Positions 1-9,165 of a stretch of DNA of 64,000 nucleotides are shown here, piece by piece. Under the pieces are notes generated by a model. That model was given only the letters and a program-made list of their open reading frames with translations. It was not told the origin of the DNA and made no database searches. The DNA comes from Nostoc sp. B(2019). GTDB taxonomy: Bacteria > Cyanobacteriota > Cyanobacteriia > Cyanobacteriales > Nostocaceae. The stretch lies in the NCBI RefSeq assembly GCF_010091925.1, contig NZ_WVID01000023.1, positions 1 to 64,000 of the forward strand. The letters run 5' to 3'. Both the position numbers and the translations under genes were made by a program. The first letter of the stretch is position 1. Each line of letters opens with the position of its first letter.

Positions 1-49
1 ATTTGTCCCATACGTTGGCGCTTTGGCGCTGTTGTAAGGTTGCTGTCAT
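1..49 (-). CDS. psbA: Photosystem II D1 protein, N-terminal fragment (cut by window edge)
   Basis: Only the first 16 codons lie in the window, read leftwards from an ATG at 49-47. They translate to MTATLQQRQSANVWDK, which matches the conserved N-terminus of cyanobacterial D1 (MTxTLQxRxSAxxW). D1 is the photosystem II reaction-centre subunit of the thylakoid membrane that binds the primary electron carriers and the Mn cluster. No Shine-Dalgarno sequence is seen next to the ATG, as is common for psbA. The rest of the gene lies outside the window, so which psbA copy or D1 isoform this is cannot be told. Confidence 0.88.
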   Translation of the reverse strand, partial: MTATLQQRQSANVWDK

Positions 50-140
50 GGTTTTATGAGTGCGTTTGGTTATGAATGAATCAGGCTTTGTTTTTGCCTG
101 TGAATGTAATTTACACTACTTTACAAAATTTAATCAAGCT
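50..140 (-). promoter_or_regulatory. psbA upstream region: candidate promoter and 5' UTR hairpin
   Basis: Reading the minus strand, a TTGATT box (137-132) and a TAAATT box (113-108) are 18 bp apart, about 60 bp before the psbA ATG. Between them and the ATG is a small hairpin, CAGGC at 100-96 pairing with GCCTG at 86-82. Its position fits a psbA 5' UTR stem-loop that could affect mRNA stability or translation. The promoter boxes are guesses by consensus; the hairpin is directly visible. Confidence 0.4.
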
Positions 141-185
141 TTTAAGGTTTGTAAAGCTGATAGGAGTTATTAGTTTTACTTATTT

Positions 186-222
186 AATTAGGGTTGCGTA
201 GGCGTAGCCCGCCGCAGGCATC
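186..222. repeat. Dispersed Nostoc-type GC-rich repeat fragment
   Basis: A short GC-rich tract containing GGCGTAGCCCGCCGCAGGCA lies between uppS and psbA. Related tracts (GGCGTAGCCC, GCATAGCCCA) recur near 5036 and 15394, all in intergenic DNA. It is most likely a decayed copy of a small dispersed repeat and not a gene. Confidence 0.4.
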
Positions 223-290
223 TGAACTTTTCAAGACAGACATCGCTTTGTAGGTTTGGTTAAAAACTCCAAGATTCAGTCAAACTAGAC

Positions 291-1040
291 TTAAGCTGAT
301 AGTGAAGCTTTAACTTGACCGAAACGGCGATCGCGTCCTTGGTAACTTAACAATGCTTGATGAAACGCTGCTCGGTTAAAATCCGGCCAAAGAATATCAG
401 TAAAATACATCTCTGTATATGCCATTTGCCACAGCAGAAAATTGCTCAACCGCATCTCTCCACTAGTGCGAATTAGCAGATCTGGTTCTGAGGTATTTGC
501 TGTGTAAAGGTGTTTTTCCACAAGACTCTCGTTTACCTCTTCGACCGTGAGTTCTCCCCGTTGCACCAGTTCTGCTACCTGACGGCAGGCTCTCATAATT
601 TCGTTGCGGCTACCGTAGTTAACTGCAACAGTAAAGTGAATTGCTTGATTGTTCCGCGTCTGTGCACTGGAACGTTCTATTTCTGCTTGTAAAGACTTGG
701 GTAAAACTGACAAATCTCCAATAAACGAGATTCGCACCCCTTCCTGATGCATTTGAGCTAACTCGCGGCGCAGCAGTCGTTCAAACAGAAGCATCAGAAA
801 GTCCACTTCTTCGGTTGGTCGTCGCCAATTCTCAGTAGAGAAAGCGTAGGCTGTGAGAGCGCTGATTCCCCAATCCTTGCAGCATCGTAACAGTTCTTTG
901 AGCGTCTTTGCTCCTTGGCGATGTCCGGCAATGCGCGGTAGTCTTCGACTGGTCGCCCATCGACCATTGCCATCCATGATGACAGCTATATGCTGGGGTA
1001 AGTGTTGAGGGTTTAAATCGGGAGGTAATGTTGAATTCAT
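291..1040 (-). CDS. uppS: Isoprenyl transferase (undecaprenyl diphosphate synthase)
   Basis: This cis-prenyltransferase condenses isopentenyl diphosphate onto farnesyl-type diphosphate to make the C55 carrier for peptidoglycan and other surface polymers. The family signature is clear: [13 protein letters not shown] near the N-terminus (Mg-binding Asp), GHRQGAK, an AYAFSTENW block and the C-terminal [10 protein letters not shown]...LWQMAYTE block that closes the substrate site. I chose the ATG at 1040 (MNSTLPPDL), which gives 249 residues, the usual length. An upstream in-frame start at 1085 would add 15 residues that do not look conserved. It sits upstream of psbA on the same strand, separated by about 240 bp, so the two are probably transcribed independently. 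Confidence 0.95.
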   Translation of the reverse strand: MNSTLPPDLNPQHLPQHIAVIMDGNGRWATSRRLPRIAGHRQGAKTLKELLRCCKDWGISALTAYAFSTENWRRPTEEVDFLMLLFERLLRRELAQMHQEGVRISFIGDLSVLPKSLQAEIERSSAQTRNNQAIHFTVAVNYGSRNEIMRACRQVAELVQRGELTVEEVNESLVEKHLYTANTSEPDLLIRTSGEMRLSNFLLWQMAYTEMYFTDILWPDFNRAAFHQALLSYQGRDRRFGQVKASLSA

Positions 1041-1118
1041 GGGATTTTGGGCGTTGTAGAATAACAGTATGAAAAGCTCACGCAAAGGCGCTAAGGCGCA
1101 AAGAAGAGTGCAAAAAGT

Positions 1119-2057
1119 CTAATGACTCATTCCAAATAAACTTTGCAAATACTCTGGTGTCAGGCTATTGTTCCAACTCCACAGACGACGCATTGCATAG
1201 ATGAAGGTAAGGATGAGAGTTGCCTTGTTGCTCAAAGTCCAGGAATTCCAGTTGAGTGTTCCCATCATGCGTCGTAGGGTACGGAGCAGGTTGTTGCGCT
1301 TGTAGTTATGCGATCGCGTTTTGATTAACGTGCGTCCAATTCGCGTCAGGGAACTATCAGGGAAAGCCCAAACCCCAAATCCCCAGAATTTCGTCAGATG
1401 GTTGATTTCGTCCTTAGCCAGTTCTTCTAGAACATCCTGGAGTGCGCCGGTGGTGTGAGCCATCAGCCAGAGATAGAGACAGGTAGCACCGTATTCAGTA
1501 GCAGTGCGGTGTAAGCCGTGGCGATACAAGTCTTCGTAGGGGTCATCAGAAGGCAGATAGCCTCTAACAGTGCGAAGTTTTGGGGTAATTTTCTCGCCTG
1601 TTAGTTGGGTGTAGACCTTAATTAATGCGGGTGTGTGCTGACGCTCCTCCTTTTCCCACAAACCAAGCTCTAAAAAGTCGCCATCTTCACCGATTGTTCC
1701 GCCAACAAAGCGGGCCATTTGAGGATGCAATTCTTCCAAATACTGCCGACTAGTTTGGGTATAACCTCGAATGGGTGCTTCTGTATCCATCGCACCTATC
1801 AAGATAGCTAAAAATACCTCTGCATCTATGCCGATAATTTGATTGCGGTTAATTGCCTGCCAATTAATCAGTTTCCAAGGACGGGATTGGGGATTGTCAA
1901 ACTGTATTGGTAAATCTTGCAGGCGTTCTTGTAGCTTTTCAACTGCAAGATAATCATCTATGAGGGAACGAAGGCGGTGTTGTGTTTGAAAGTAGTGAGG
2001 ATGGGGATAGCTTTGACCTGCTAAATCTTTGGCAAGTGGGCTAAGGGTATTAAGCAT
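1119..2057 (-). CDS. Diiron ferritin-like protein, acyl-ACP desaturase-like
   Basis: This 312-residue protein has two copies of an EExxH-type iron-binding motif, EERQH around residue 136 and DEINH around residue 218. They sit in helical segments about 80 residues apart, the arrangement of soluble diiron enzymes such as acyl-ACP desaturases (FA_desaturase_2) and other ferritin-like proteins. No signal peptide is seen; a hydrophobic stretch near residue 280 might contact membranes. The substrate cannot be read from sequence, and typical cyanobacterial fatty-acid desaturases are unrelated membrane enzymes. It starts at an ATG and lies about 80 bp upstream of uppS on the same strand. I am confident of the diiron fold and less so of desaturase activity. 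Confidence 0.6.
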   Translation of the reverse strand: MLNTLSPLAKDLAGQSYPHPHYFQTQHRLRSLIDDYLAVEKLQERLQDLPIQFDNPQSRPWKLINWQAINRNQIIGIDAEVFLAILIGAMDTEAPIRGYTQTSRQYLEELHPQMARFVGGTIGEDGDFLELGLWEKEERQHTPALIKVYTQLTGEKITPKLRTVRGYLPSDDPYEDLYRHGLHRTATEYGATCLYLWLMAHTTGALQDVLEELAKDEINHLTKFWGFGVWAFPDSSLTRIGRTLIKTRSHNYKRNNLLRTLRRMMGTLNWNSWTLSNKATLILTFIYAMRRLWSWNNSLTPEYLQSLFGMSH

Positions 2058-2230
2058 ATTTTTTTACATTATATTTTTGCTTTATGCCCAATAGCCTAAG
2101 CGATCGCATTTTCTTTTGTCAGTCGGCTGAAGTCGGCAGTTTGATGTGATTCAGTTGAAAGAGTCGGGTGGAATTCTCACATTTTGCTTAAGAAGAGGTG
2201 TTTGATTAGCAATGGAATTGGGAAATCTAA

Positions 2231-2464
2231 ATTGCTGAGGAAGCATTCGAGATATTCGACTTACGAAGTCGTCATGTTGGACGCATGGTTGAACTTATGG
2301 AAAAGTATGCAGATTTGCCAATGAATATGGCAGATGCTTCTCTGATTGTTCTAGCAGAATATCTTAGACATGGACGGATTTTGACAGTTAATCAACGAGA
2401 CTTTAGCACTTACCGTTTGAATAATAACCATCCTTTTAAGAACTTGCTGATGAATTTTCAATGA
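2231..2464 (+). pseudogene. C-terminal remnant of a PIN-domain (VapC-like) toxin
   Basis: The frame ending at the TGA at 2462 is open back to a TAA at 2228. It encodes a VapC-like C-terminal half including LMEKYADLPMNMADASLIV and GRILTVNQRDF, where the MADAS Asp and the NQRDF Asp are the usual PIN metal ligands. The N-terminal half with the first catalytic Asp is missing or out of frame, so no intact toxin is made. An internal ATG at 2285 could give a 59-residue fragment. No antitoxin is visible upstream. It looks like a decayed type II toxin-antitoxin gene in the 528-bp gap before the STAND NTPase gene. Confidence 0.65.
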
Positions 2465-2585
2465 AGTTTGAAAAGTCGGGAAAAAAGTCTGATTTACAGA
2501 AAATTAACCGAAAAGGTGGGAGGGGAACTGTAGAGTAACTATAGTTGACTCTAAAATCTGAAATAAACTACCCTGTCGTTACGCA

Positions 2586-4973
2586 ATGGACGCTGAAGCA
2601 GCATTAGCATGGTTAGACACCATAATTCCTGCTCAGACCGGGGAACGGTTGAGCGATCTGCAAAAAGTTATTCTTGGGCAAGTTTGGTTGGGTAGAAAAT
2701 ACTTAGATATCGCCAATTGTTACGGTTGTACAGAAGGACATGCTAAGGATGTTGGCTCACAGTTGTGGAAGTTGCTTTCCAAAGTATTGCGGGAGAAGAT
2801 TACTAAAAGTAATTGCCGAAGCACTTTAGAGCGGTGTTTAAGGAAAACAAGTGTTATTTCCAGTCTACTTGATTACTCGCGATCGCCTCAGCACCTCTAC
2901 CCAACACTGCAAAACGCCAATTTTATTGGACGGACAGAAGCGATCGCTCACCTCAACACTTTGGTAAATCAGGGAGCTAAAGTCATTGTCATTCAGGGTG
3001 AGGGAGGTTTAGGCAAAACTACCTTAGCTCAGCAATATCTCCATCAGGAATTTGAGTTAGTTTTAGAATTACTGATGGCGAAGGAAACGCAAAATATTAC
3101 ATCTGCGGAACGTGTAGTAGAAGAATGGCTAAAACAGGACTTTCAAGAAGAACCTGGGGTAGAATTTGGGGTAACGCTAGGACGACTAAAGCGCCAACTC
3201 CACACTCGGCGCATTGGGGTGTTAATTGACAATCTGGAACCAGCGCTGGATCAGCAAGGACACTTGATTTGTGTTCATCGCAGCTATGTAGAATTATTGC
3301 GGGTTTTAGCTGATGCAAGGGTGCAATCTGTGACTTTGATTACGAGTCGCGATCGCCTTTGTGAATCGGCGGTAAATGTTGAACACTATCGGCTTCCTGG
3401 CTTGAATCAAATCGCATGGAAACAGTTTTTTAACAACCGTGGAATACCCATCGACCAGCCAACCATACAAACCATGCATCGCACCTATGGAGGCAATGCT
3501 AAAGCAATGGGCATTCTCTGCGGTTCGATTCAGGAGGATTTTGAGGGTGATATGGCTGCCTATTGGCGAGAAAATAATGCTGATCCGTTAGCAGCAACCG
3601 ACTTAAAAAATTTAGCGGTTAGTCAAATTAACCGTCTGCAAACCCTCGACTTGCAAGCATATCGCTTGCTTTGCCGATTGGGATGTTATCGTTACCAGGA
3701 CGTACCCACTATTCCATCTCAAGGGCTGTTTTGTTTACTGTGGGATGTGCCATCTTCTGAGCATCGCCAAATCATTACTTCTCTGAAAAATCGTTCTTTG
3801 GTAGAGTGCCATAAAGGCGAATATTGGTTGCATCCGGTGATTCGAGCCGAGGCGATCGCTCGCTTACGCACCAGCGATGAGTGGGAAATCACTAACCACA
3901 AAGCCGCAGAGTTTTGGACAGCTAGTGTTCAAAAAATTGAAATATTTAAAGATGCTTTGCAATCTCTAGAAGCCTATTATCACTATGTAGAAATTAAGGA
4001 ATTTGAGTTAGCTGGCAAGGTCATTCTCAAAAGTAGAAATAATCAATGGCGACAGTTTTTAACTCTTGGTAGTACGCTATATCGTATGGGTTTAATTCAG
4101 CCAATTTTGGCTGCGATTAATCAAATTGTCAGCAATATTCAAGATGAGCAATATTTGATTGAATTGTACAATATTTTAGGTGATTTATATTGGATAACTG
4201 GTAAGATTAATCAGGCGATCGCCTGTCAAGGAAAAACTATTACGCTGGCAACCCAAGCACTCAAATCACTCGTACCTCAGCCAGAAAATAAACATACAGT
4301 CTACTATCTCAGAATGCTAGAGGTAGATTCTCTATTGAGCATTGGTCTTTACAAAATCGATTTGTGGGAATTAGAAGCATCTGCAAAGTTATTTCAACAA
4401 GTCATTTACCTAGCTCAAAATACTGATCATCATCGCTGGGCAGAAAAAGCTTCGGTGTGTTTAGCTTTGGTAAATTCCTATTTAGGTTTGTGTGATGCTT
4501 CTTATTTACTAGCAGATGTAGCCTATCATGCTATCAAAAATGAAAAAGTTGAACAAACCGGAAGATTTGCCTACTTTATTCAGATTTTAGGTCAAACATA
4601 CGTCAATTTAGGAGATTTTGCCAAGGCAAATGAAATGTTCTCCAAAGCTTTGACCTTTGCTGAGGAGAGCCACTATATGCAGGTAAAAGCAAAAACACTT
4701 AATGGCTTGGCAGAAATCCATCGACAACAAGCTAATTTTAAGTTAGCCCTAACTAATCATCTGGAAGCAATTGAACTTTTGGATAAAATAGGTGCTAAGT
4801 GTGACTTAGCTGAAGCTTATTTTCAATTAGGTTTAACTTATTCCCAGATGGTAAAGCCTGATGAAAGTCAAGTGAACTTTAACCAAGCAATTCAGCTATT
4901 TGCTGAGATGAAAGCTCCAAAACAAGTGGAAAAAGTTTCAATAACTACCTGTGATTATGACCATGCTAATTGA
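2586..4973 (+). CDS. STAND NTPase (NB-ARC type) with VMAP-like N-terminal HTH and TPR repeats
   Basis: This 795-residue signal-transduction ATPase has three parts. Residues 1-85 resemble the helix-turn-helix-like segment found at the start of cyanobacterial NB-ARC proteins of the vWA-MoxR-associated type (pattern LSDLQKVILGQVWLGR, then KDVGSQLWKLLS). Residues 112-420 form the nucleotide-binding module, with Walker A GEGGLGKTT (138-146), a Walker B-like GVLIDNL (211-217) and an LITSRDR sensor. The C-terminal half holds degenerate TPR repeats, a likely sensor or scaffold. No enzymatic effector domain is fused, so output must come through the N-terminal domain or a partner. Such proteins are widespread in multicellular cyanobacteria and some act in defence or programmed death. 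No clear ribosome-binding site precedes the ATG. Confidence 0.75.
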   Translation: MDAEAALAWLDTIIPAQTGERLSDLQKVILGQVWLGRKYLDIANCYGCTEGHAKDVGSQLWKLLSKVLREKITKSNCRSTLERCLRKTSVISSLLDYSRSPQHLYPTLQNANFIGRTEAIAHLNTLVNQGAKVIVIQGEGGLGKTTLAQQYLHQEFELVLELLMAKETQNITSAERVVEEWLKQDFQEEPGVEFGVTLGRLKRQLHTRRIGVLIDNLEPALDQQGHLICVHRSYVELLRVLADARVQSVTLITSRDRLCESAVNVEHYRLPGLNQIAWKQFFNNRGIPIDQPTIQTMHRTYGGNAKAMGILCGSIQEDFEGDMAAYWRENNADPLAATDLKNLAVSQINRLQTLDLQAYRLLCRLGCYRYQDVPTIPSQGLFCLLWDVPSSEHRQIITSLKNRSLVECHKGEYWLHPVIRAEAIARLRTSDEWEITNHKAAEFWTASVQKIEIFKDALQSLEAYYHYVEIKEFELAGKVILKSRNNQWRQFLTLGSTLYRMGLIQPILAAINQIVSNIQDEQYLIELYNILGDLYWITGKINQAIACQGKTITLATQALKSLVPQPENKHTVYYLRMLEVDSLLSIGLYKIDLWELEASAKLFQQVIYLAQNTDHHRWAEKASVCLALVNSYLGLCDASYLLADVAYHAIKNEKVEQTGRFAYFIQILGQTYVNLGDFAKANEMFSKALTFAEESHYMQVKAKTLNGLAEIHRQQANFKLALTNHLEAIELLDKIGAKCDLAEAYFQLGLTYSQMVKPDESQVNFNQAIQLFAEMKAPKQVEKVSITTCDYDHAN

Positions 4974-5070
4974 AAATCTGTCCCCCTTAAATTACGAATT
5001 ACGTAAAGCCTACGGCATAGCTACGCTTAGAGCGCAGTAGGGCGTAGCCCCAGAGCGAATTATGAATTAT
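4974..5070. repeat. Intergenic AT/GC repeat debris
   Basis: After the STAND gene there is an ATTACGAATTACG motif followed by a GC-rich tract containing GGCGTAGCCC and then AATTATGAATTA. Similar ATTACGAATTATGAATTACG runs occur at 24430-24460. This pattern is typical of short, degenerate Nostoc intergenic repeats. I see no gene here. Confidence 0.35.
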
Positions 5071-5186
5071 TTGGTCAAGGCAAAGAAATTGATCAAACTG
5101 GAAACTTTAGATAACTAGTCTAGTTATACTGCAAAGCACATTAAATATAAAATAATTACACTAAATGCAGTGATACAACAGGAAAA

Positions 5187-5588
5187 ATGAATTACTACGT
5201 GATATACGACGGAAATTGTAATCTCTGCGTTAATTTGGTGCAATTGTTAGAAACCTTAGACCAAGGAAAGCTGTTTCGCTACGCCCCTATGCAAGAGGAG
5301 GAAACACTTTCCCGATGGGGAATCACAGCCCAAGATTGCGAACAAGGCATGATTTTAATTGATGGTAATGCGCCTCAAAGACGTTGGCAAGGTAGTGACG
5401 CCGCTGAAGAAATTGGGCGGTTATTGCCGCTAGGAAGTATATTTGTAGACGCTTATCGAGCTTTACCTGGGGTTAAGTGGGTAGGCGATCGCTTCTACGA
5501 ACAAATCCGCGATAATCGTTACACAATTTTTGGCAAACGTCCCAGTACCTATCAATCAGCATACTGTGTAGATGGTAACTGTAAGTAG
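5187..5588 (+). CDS. DCC family thiol-disulfide oxidoreductase (DUF393)
   Basis: This 133-residue protein starts with YVIYDGNCNLCVN, which carries the DxxCxxC redox motif that defines the DUF393/DCC family of thioredoxin-like proteins. The family is predicted to carry out thiol-disulfide exchange, usually with an unknown partner. The RYxxxGKRPS... segment near the end and a C-terminal CVDGNCK, with two further cysteines, are also seen. There is no signal peptide, so it is probably cytoplasmic. An AGGA element sits 5 bp before the ATG. The gene is followed by a strong intrinsic terminator and appears monocistronic. Confidence 0.85.
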   Translation: MNYYVIYDGNCNLCVNLVQLLETLDQGKLFRYAPMQEEETLSRWGITAQDCEQGMILIDGNAPQRRWQGSDAAEEIGRLLPLGSIFVDAYRALPGVKWVGDRFYEQIRDNRYTIFGKRPSTYQSAYCVDGNCK

Positions 5589-5664
5589 GTAAGTAGTGCT
5601 GAGTATTGAGTGCTAGGCGTAGGCTAATGTCCTATGCCCTATCCCCTATCCCCCATATCCAAAA

Positions 5665-5694
5665 ACTCCATCCACGAGTGGGTGGAGTTTTTTA
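5665..5694 (+). terminator. Rho-independent terminator after the DCC gene
   Basis: ACTCCATCC (5665-5673) pairs with GGGTGGAGT (5680-5688) around a 6-nt loop, one G-T pair, followed by a run of Ts. It lies 77 bp after the DCC stop codon and is a textbook intrinsic terminator. Confidence 0.85.
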
Positions 5695-5918
5695 TTTTAA
5701 AAATACTGTGAGTAAAAAAACTTCAATGACTTTTTAGTTTAAAATATTCTTAGCTAGAGCTTAATCTTTGCTTAACTTTAATACCCATCTAGATTAGGCA
5801 CTTTGGCAAAGTAGATGTATGTGGTTCTAAAGCGCTTATCAGATGCATACTTCATCTGCTATGGCACTTGTGCCTGTAATGTCGGAATTTATTACAGGTA
5901 AAAATTGCAAATTTATAT

Positions 5919-5940
5919 GCGCTCTGTTTTTTAAGAGCGC
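5919..5940 (+). other. Hairpin in leader of the following membrane protein gene
   Basis: GCGCTC (5919-5924) pairs with GAGCGC (5935-5940) across a T-rich loop and is followed by GAATTTTTATTT. It lies 28 bp before the chosen start of the next gene. It could be an attenuator or simply a structured leader; nothing further supports a regulatory role. Confidence 0.35.
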
Positions 5941-5968
5941 GAATTTTTATTTAAGGAATGACTATAGA

Positions 5969-6685
5969 ATGGACATGCAATCAAATTCGTTTAACTCTAG
6001 GTTATTTAAAAATCTACCTTCAATCATTGTTAGAGTTGTTTTGCCAACAACTATTTTTCTTATAGCGACACAAATTATAGTTAAAAGTCAGGGCATTCCG
6101 TTTTATCAATTAGTTGTAGATCCTAATGAAATTGCGAAATTACCGCCTTACACAGGCATGATTTCTATGCTTGGTATATTGTTTTGGTGTGCATCAGTAG
6201 CAACTTCTATATTTAGTTCCTTCCTTTTACAAAAAAAGGGTGGATTAAAATCAAGAAAATGGTCGAAATTTTTACTATTTTCTGGTTGCATCACACTGGT
6301 TATTCTTTTAGATGACTTATTTCAAATTCATGAATATTATTATCGTCCTTTTATCGATTTGAGCACTTTTGCAAATCCTAGTCCTGTTAAAAACTTTTTT
6401 GAGCTAATTTTCTTTACTATATATGCTATTGCAATTTTAATTTATTTATGGAAATTTAGATCTTTATTTAAAAAGACTAACTATACAATTTTGCTTCTAT
6501 CACTTTTATTCTTTGCTATATCAGTTTTTGTGGATGTTGCTACTCCAGAAAAAATGTTCTTACATTCCACAATCGAAGAAGGTTCAAAATTCTTAGGAAT
6601 AGTTACTTGGTTTAGCTATTTTATTGATTGTTGTTACGAGCAAGTCCAGTACTTGATTGTTAATAAAAGTTCAGAATTTACTTAA
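5969..6685 (+). CDS. Conserved hypothetical multi-pass membrane protein
   Basis: I do not recognise this family. From the ATG at 5969 the protein is 238 residues with about six hydrophobic segments (near IIVRVVLPTTIFLIATQI, ISMLGILFWCASVATSIF, FLLFSGCITLVILL, FFELIFFTIYAIAILIYLW, TILLLSLLFFAISVFV and FLGIVTWFSYFID). It also has DD, HEYYY and EEGSKF polar motifs between membrane segments. An AAGGA box at 5953-5957 supports this start; the open frame reaches back to 5843 but that extension spans a hairpin and reads like non-coding DNA. The gene is AT-rich compared with its neighbours. It follows an intrinsic terminator and so has its own promoter. Confidence 0.6.
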   Translation: MDMQSNSFNSRLFKNLPSIIVRVVLPTTIFLIATQIIVKSQGIPFYQLVVDPNEIAKLPPYTGMISMLGILFWCASVATSIFSSFLLQKKGGLKSRKWSKFLLFSGCITLVILLDDLFQIHEYYYRPFIDLSTFANPSPVKNFFELIFFTIYAIAILIYLWKFRSLFKKTNYTILLLSLLFFAISVFVDVATPEKMFLHSTIEEGSKFLGIVTWFSYFIDCCYEQVQYLIVNKSSEFT

Positions 6686-6727
6686 GTTAGTTTAGTTATT
6701 GTAGACATTTCTGCAAGCAAGCGATCG

Positions 6728-6807
6728 CTGCCTTAAAAATTACCAACATCGTGCTGTATGCGTTTTCTGCCACTAGCACTCGTGTTTGTACTTTGAGGCA
6801 GTTTTTT
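6728..6807 (+). terminator. Long-loop hairpin with U-run (terminator or small RNA)
   Basis: CTGCCTTAAA (6728-6737) pairs with TTTGAGGCAG (6792-6801) over 10 bp with one G-T pair, directly followed by TTTTTT. The 54-nt loop is unusually large for a plain terminator. It lies between the membrane protein gene and the amino-acid transporter, in the same orientation as both, and could end the former or be the 3' end of a small RNA. Confidence 0.45.
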
Positions 6808-6888
6808 AATTTATGAAGGCTTTTGTGACTTAAAAGTTATAGTTATATGATTCCCTAATAAAGGTGCATCCATATAATCAGCAAGCCT

Positions 6889-8370
6889 ATGAAGAACACA
6901 AAAGCATGGCTATTGACGATGTTGTTTGCAGCAATACTGGTAATCAGCATCGCGAGTCATAGCAATCCCTTACAAGCAGTTTCATCTGTTGGCAAAGATA
7001 CGCTGACGTTGATTACCTCGCCAGATTACCCCCCTTATGAGTTTTATGATACTAAGGGGGGCGATCGCCAAATTGTTGGCTTTGATATTGATATTGCTAA
7101 TACCCTTGCCAAAGAACTGGGGTTCAAACTCAAGGTAATGGAGTCCGATTTTAATGGTTTAATTCCCGCACTCCAAGCAAATCGGGCTGATTTTGTAATG
7201 GCTGGAATGACTCCGACGCCAGAACGTCAAAAAAATGTTGATTTCTCAATTATTTATTACGAAGCAAAAGACACAATTGTCGCTCTCAAAAATAGCAACC
7301 TGAAGCAGCCAAAGGATTTATCAGGAAAAAAGGTTGGTGTACAACTAGGGACTATCCAAGAGCAAAATGCTCAGAAAATTGCCCAAAAAGTTGTGGGTAT
7401 TCAGCTAAAACAACTCAACAAAGTGCCGGAAGTAGTTCAGGAAATCAAATCTGGGCGAATTGATGCAGCAATTGTTGAAGATACCGTTGCTAAGGGATTC
7501 GCCCAAGCCAACCCAGATTTAGAGTTTAACGTTATTCCTTCAGAGGAAGCTAGCGGATCAGCGATCGCTTTTCCTAAAGGTTCCTCTCTGGTTGAACCGT
7601 TTAACAAAGTCCTTCAACAAATGAAGGATAAAGGTGAATTAGCAAAACTCGCAACCAAGTGGTTTTCGCAGGACGTTACCGTCGATACCCCATCCTCAAA
7701 TAAAGGTGGACTAAATCTAGATTTCAGCAGAATCCTTCCAGATATTCCCTTTATTCTTCGGGGAATCCCTTTAACTTTGTTGTTCACGCTATTATCTGTA
7801 TCCTTGGGGTTAATTTGGGGAACAGTTCTCTCGCTATTAAAAATTACTGGTATCAAGCCGCTTACCTGGCTTGCTAACGCCTACACCTCCGTATTTCGAG
7901 GCACACCTCTGCTGTTACAGTTGGCTTTGGTTTACTACGCAACACCCCAACTTACAGGCTATGATATTTCAGCATTGGAGGCAGGGGTGCTAACTTTTAC
8001 CCTCAACTCAGGCGCATATATGTCAGAAACCATTCGGGGTGGGATTCAGGCGGTAGATAAGGGACAGAGTGAAGCAGCGCTGTCTATGGGTGTACCCTAT
8101 TGGTTGATGATGTGGGATGTGATTTTACCTCAAGCATTGAAAAACATTCTGCCAGCGTTGGTGAATGAAACTATCGGACTTTTGAAAGATTCCGCGCTGG
8201 TGTCAACAATTGGTGTGGTAGAAATCTTACGCAGCGCCCAAATTGTGGGGGCAAATAAGTATATTTATTTTGAACCCCTGCTGTTTGCTGGGTTGATTTA
8301 CTACGTTCTGGTGATGGGATTGACGTTTGGCGCATCCGCTTTAGAAAGGAGGTTAAGGCAAAGTGAGTAA
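6889..8370 (+). CDS. Amino-acid ABC transporter, fused substrate-binding protein and permease (BgtB-like)
   Basis: This 493-residue polypeptide fuses two importer parts. Residues 1-30 are a signal sequence and about 38-262 are an SBP_bac_3 periplasmic domain for polar amino acids ([41 protein letters not shown]). Residues 275-490 are a His/Glu/Gln-type permease ([10 protein letters not shown]-like start, [10 protein letters not shown], and the [11 protein letters not shown] coupling loop that docks the ATPase). The same fusion is known in cyanobacterial BgtB, a basic amino acid and glutamine transporter, so that is the likely role. The stop overlaps the start of the ATPase gene by 8 nt, implying translational coupling. 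Exact substrate cannot be read from sequence. Confidence 0.9.
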   Translation: MKNTKAWLLTMLFAAILVISIASHSNPLQAVSSVGKDTLTLITSPDYPPYEFYDTKGGDRQIVGFDIDIANTLAKELGFKLKVMESDFNGLIPALQANRADFVMAGMTPTPERQKNVDFSIIYYEAKDTIVALKNSNLKQPKDLSGKKVGVQLGTIQEQNAQKIAQKVVGIQLKQLNKVPEVVQEIKSGRIDAAIVEDTVAKGFAQANPDLEFNVIPSEEASGSAIAFPKGSSLVEPFNKVLQQMKDKGELAKLATKWFSQDVTVDTPSSNKGGLNLDFSRILPDIPFILRGIPLTLLFTLLSVSLGLIWGTVLSLLKITGIKPLTWLANAYTSVFRGTPLLLQLALVYYATPQLTGYDISALEAGVLTFTLNSGAYMSETIRGGIQAVDKGQSEAALSMGVPYWLMMWDVILPQALKNILPALVNETIGLLKDSALVSTIGVVEILRSAQIVGANKYIYFEPLLFAGLIYYVLVMGLTFGASALERRLRQSE

Positions 8371-9097
8371 TGCCGTAATTCGCACAGAATTCTTGTGTAA
8401 ATCTTTTGGCAAACTCGACGTACTCAAAGATATTTCTACGGAGATTTATCAGGGAGAAGTAGTTGCCATCTTAGGGCCTTCCGGTTCAGGGAAGTCTACT
8501 TTTTTGCGATGCATGAACTTGCTAGAATACCCCACCAGAGGACGAGTCTACTTTCACGAGCAAGAAATTACTAATCCTAAAATAAATATTGGCAAGATTC
8601 GCCAGCGTTTGGTGATGGTGTTTCAACACTTTAATTTGTTTCCTCATCTGACAGTGCTGCAAAATGTCACCTACGCACCCATTAAGGTAAAAGGTGTTAG
8701 TAAGCAGCAAGCGCAACAGAAGGGTTTAGAATTGCTCGGTAAGGTAGGTTTACAGCCAAAAGCCGATGTCTACCCATCCAAATTATCCGGTGGACAGAAA
8801 CAACGGGTTGCGATCGCTCGTGCGTTGGCAATGGAACCAGAGATGATTTTGTTTGATGAACCCACCTCTGCTTTAGATCCAGAAATGGTTAAAGATGTGC
8901 TGGAAGTGATGAAAGCTTTGGCGTTAACTGGAATTACAATGGCCATCGTCACTCACGAAATGGGCTTTGCTAGAGAAGTTGCTAGCCGGATTATGTTCCT
9001 TGACCAAGGAAGTTTAGCAGAGGATACCACACCCAGCGAGTTTTTTCAAAATCCTAAGTGCGATCGCGCCAAGCAGTTTTTAGAGAAAATGCTCTAG
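8363..9097 (+). CDS. Polar amino-acid ABC transporter ATP-binding protein (GlnQ/BgtA type)
   Basis: This 244-residue ATPase powers the fused binding-protein/permease encoded just upstream. It shows Walker [10 protein letters not shown], a Q-loop in [19 protein letters not shown], signature [16 protein letters not shown], Walker [12 protein letters not shown] and the switch His in [12 protein letters not shown]. Length and motifs are typical of the PAAT subfamily. It starts with GTG at 8363, supported by a strong AAAGGAGGT ribosome-binding site inside the end of the upstream gene. The two genes form a compact operon that encodes a complete importer. Confidence 0.92.
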   Translation: MSNAVIRTEFLCKSFGKLDVLKDISTEIYQGEVVAILGPSGSGKSTFLRCMNLLEYPTRGRVYFHEQEITNPKINIGKIRQRLVMVFQHFNLFPHLTVLQNVTYAPIKVKGVSKQQAQQKGLELLGKVGLQPKADVYPSKLSGGQKQRVAIARALAMEPEMILFDEPTSALDPEMVKDVLEVMKALALTGITMAIVTHEMGFAREVASRIMFLDQGSLAEDTTPSEFFQNPKCDRAKQFLEKML

Positions 9098-9165
9098 CTC
9101 AGGGATAAAGCGATCGCATGATGTTCATATAATTGTTACGTACCTGTCACATTCACTTGTTAGGT

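Noticed and set aside
5843-5968. N-terminal extension of the membrane protein gene
   Set aside because: It spans a hairpin and lacks a ribosome-binding site; the ATG at 5969 has AAGGA at good spacing.
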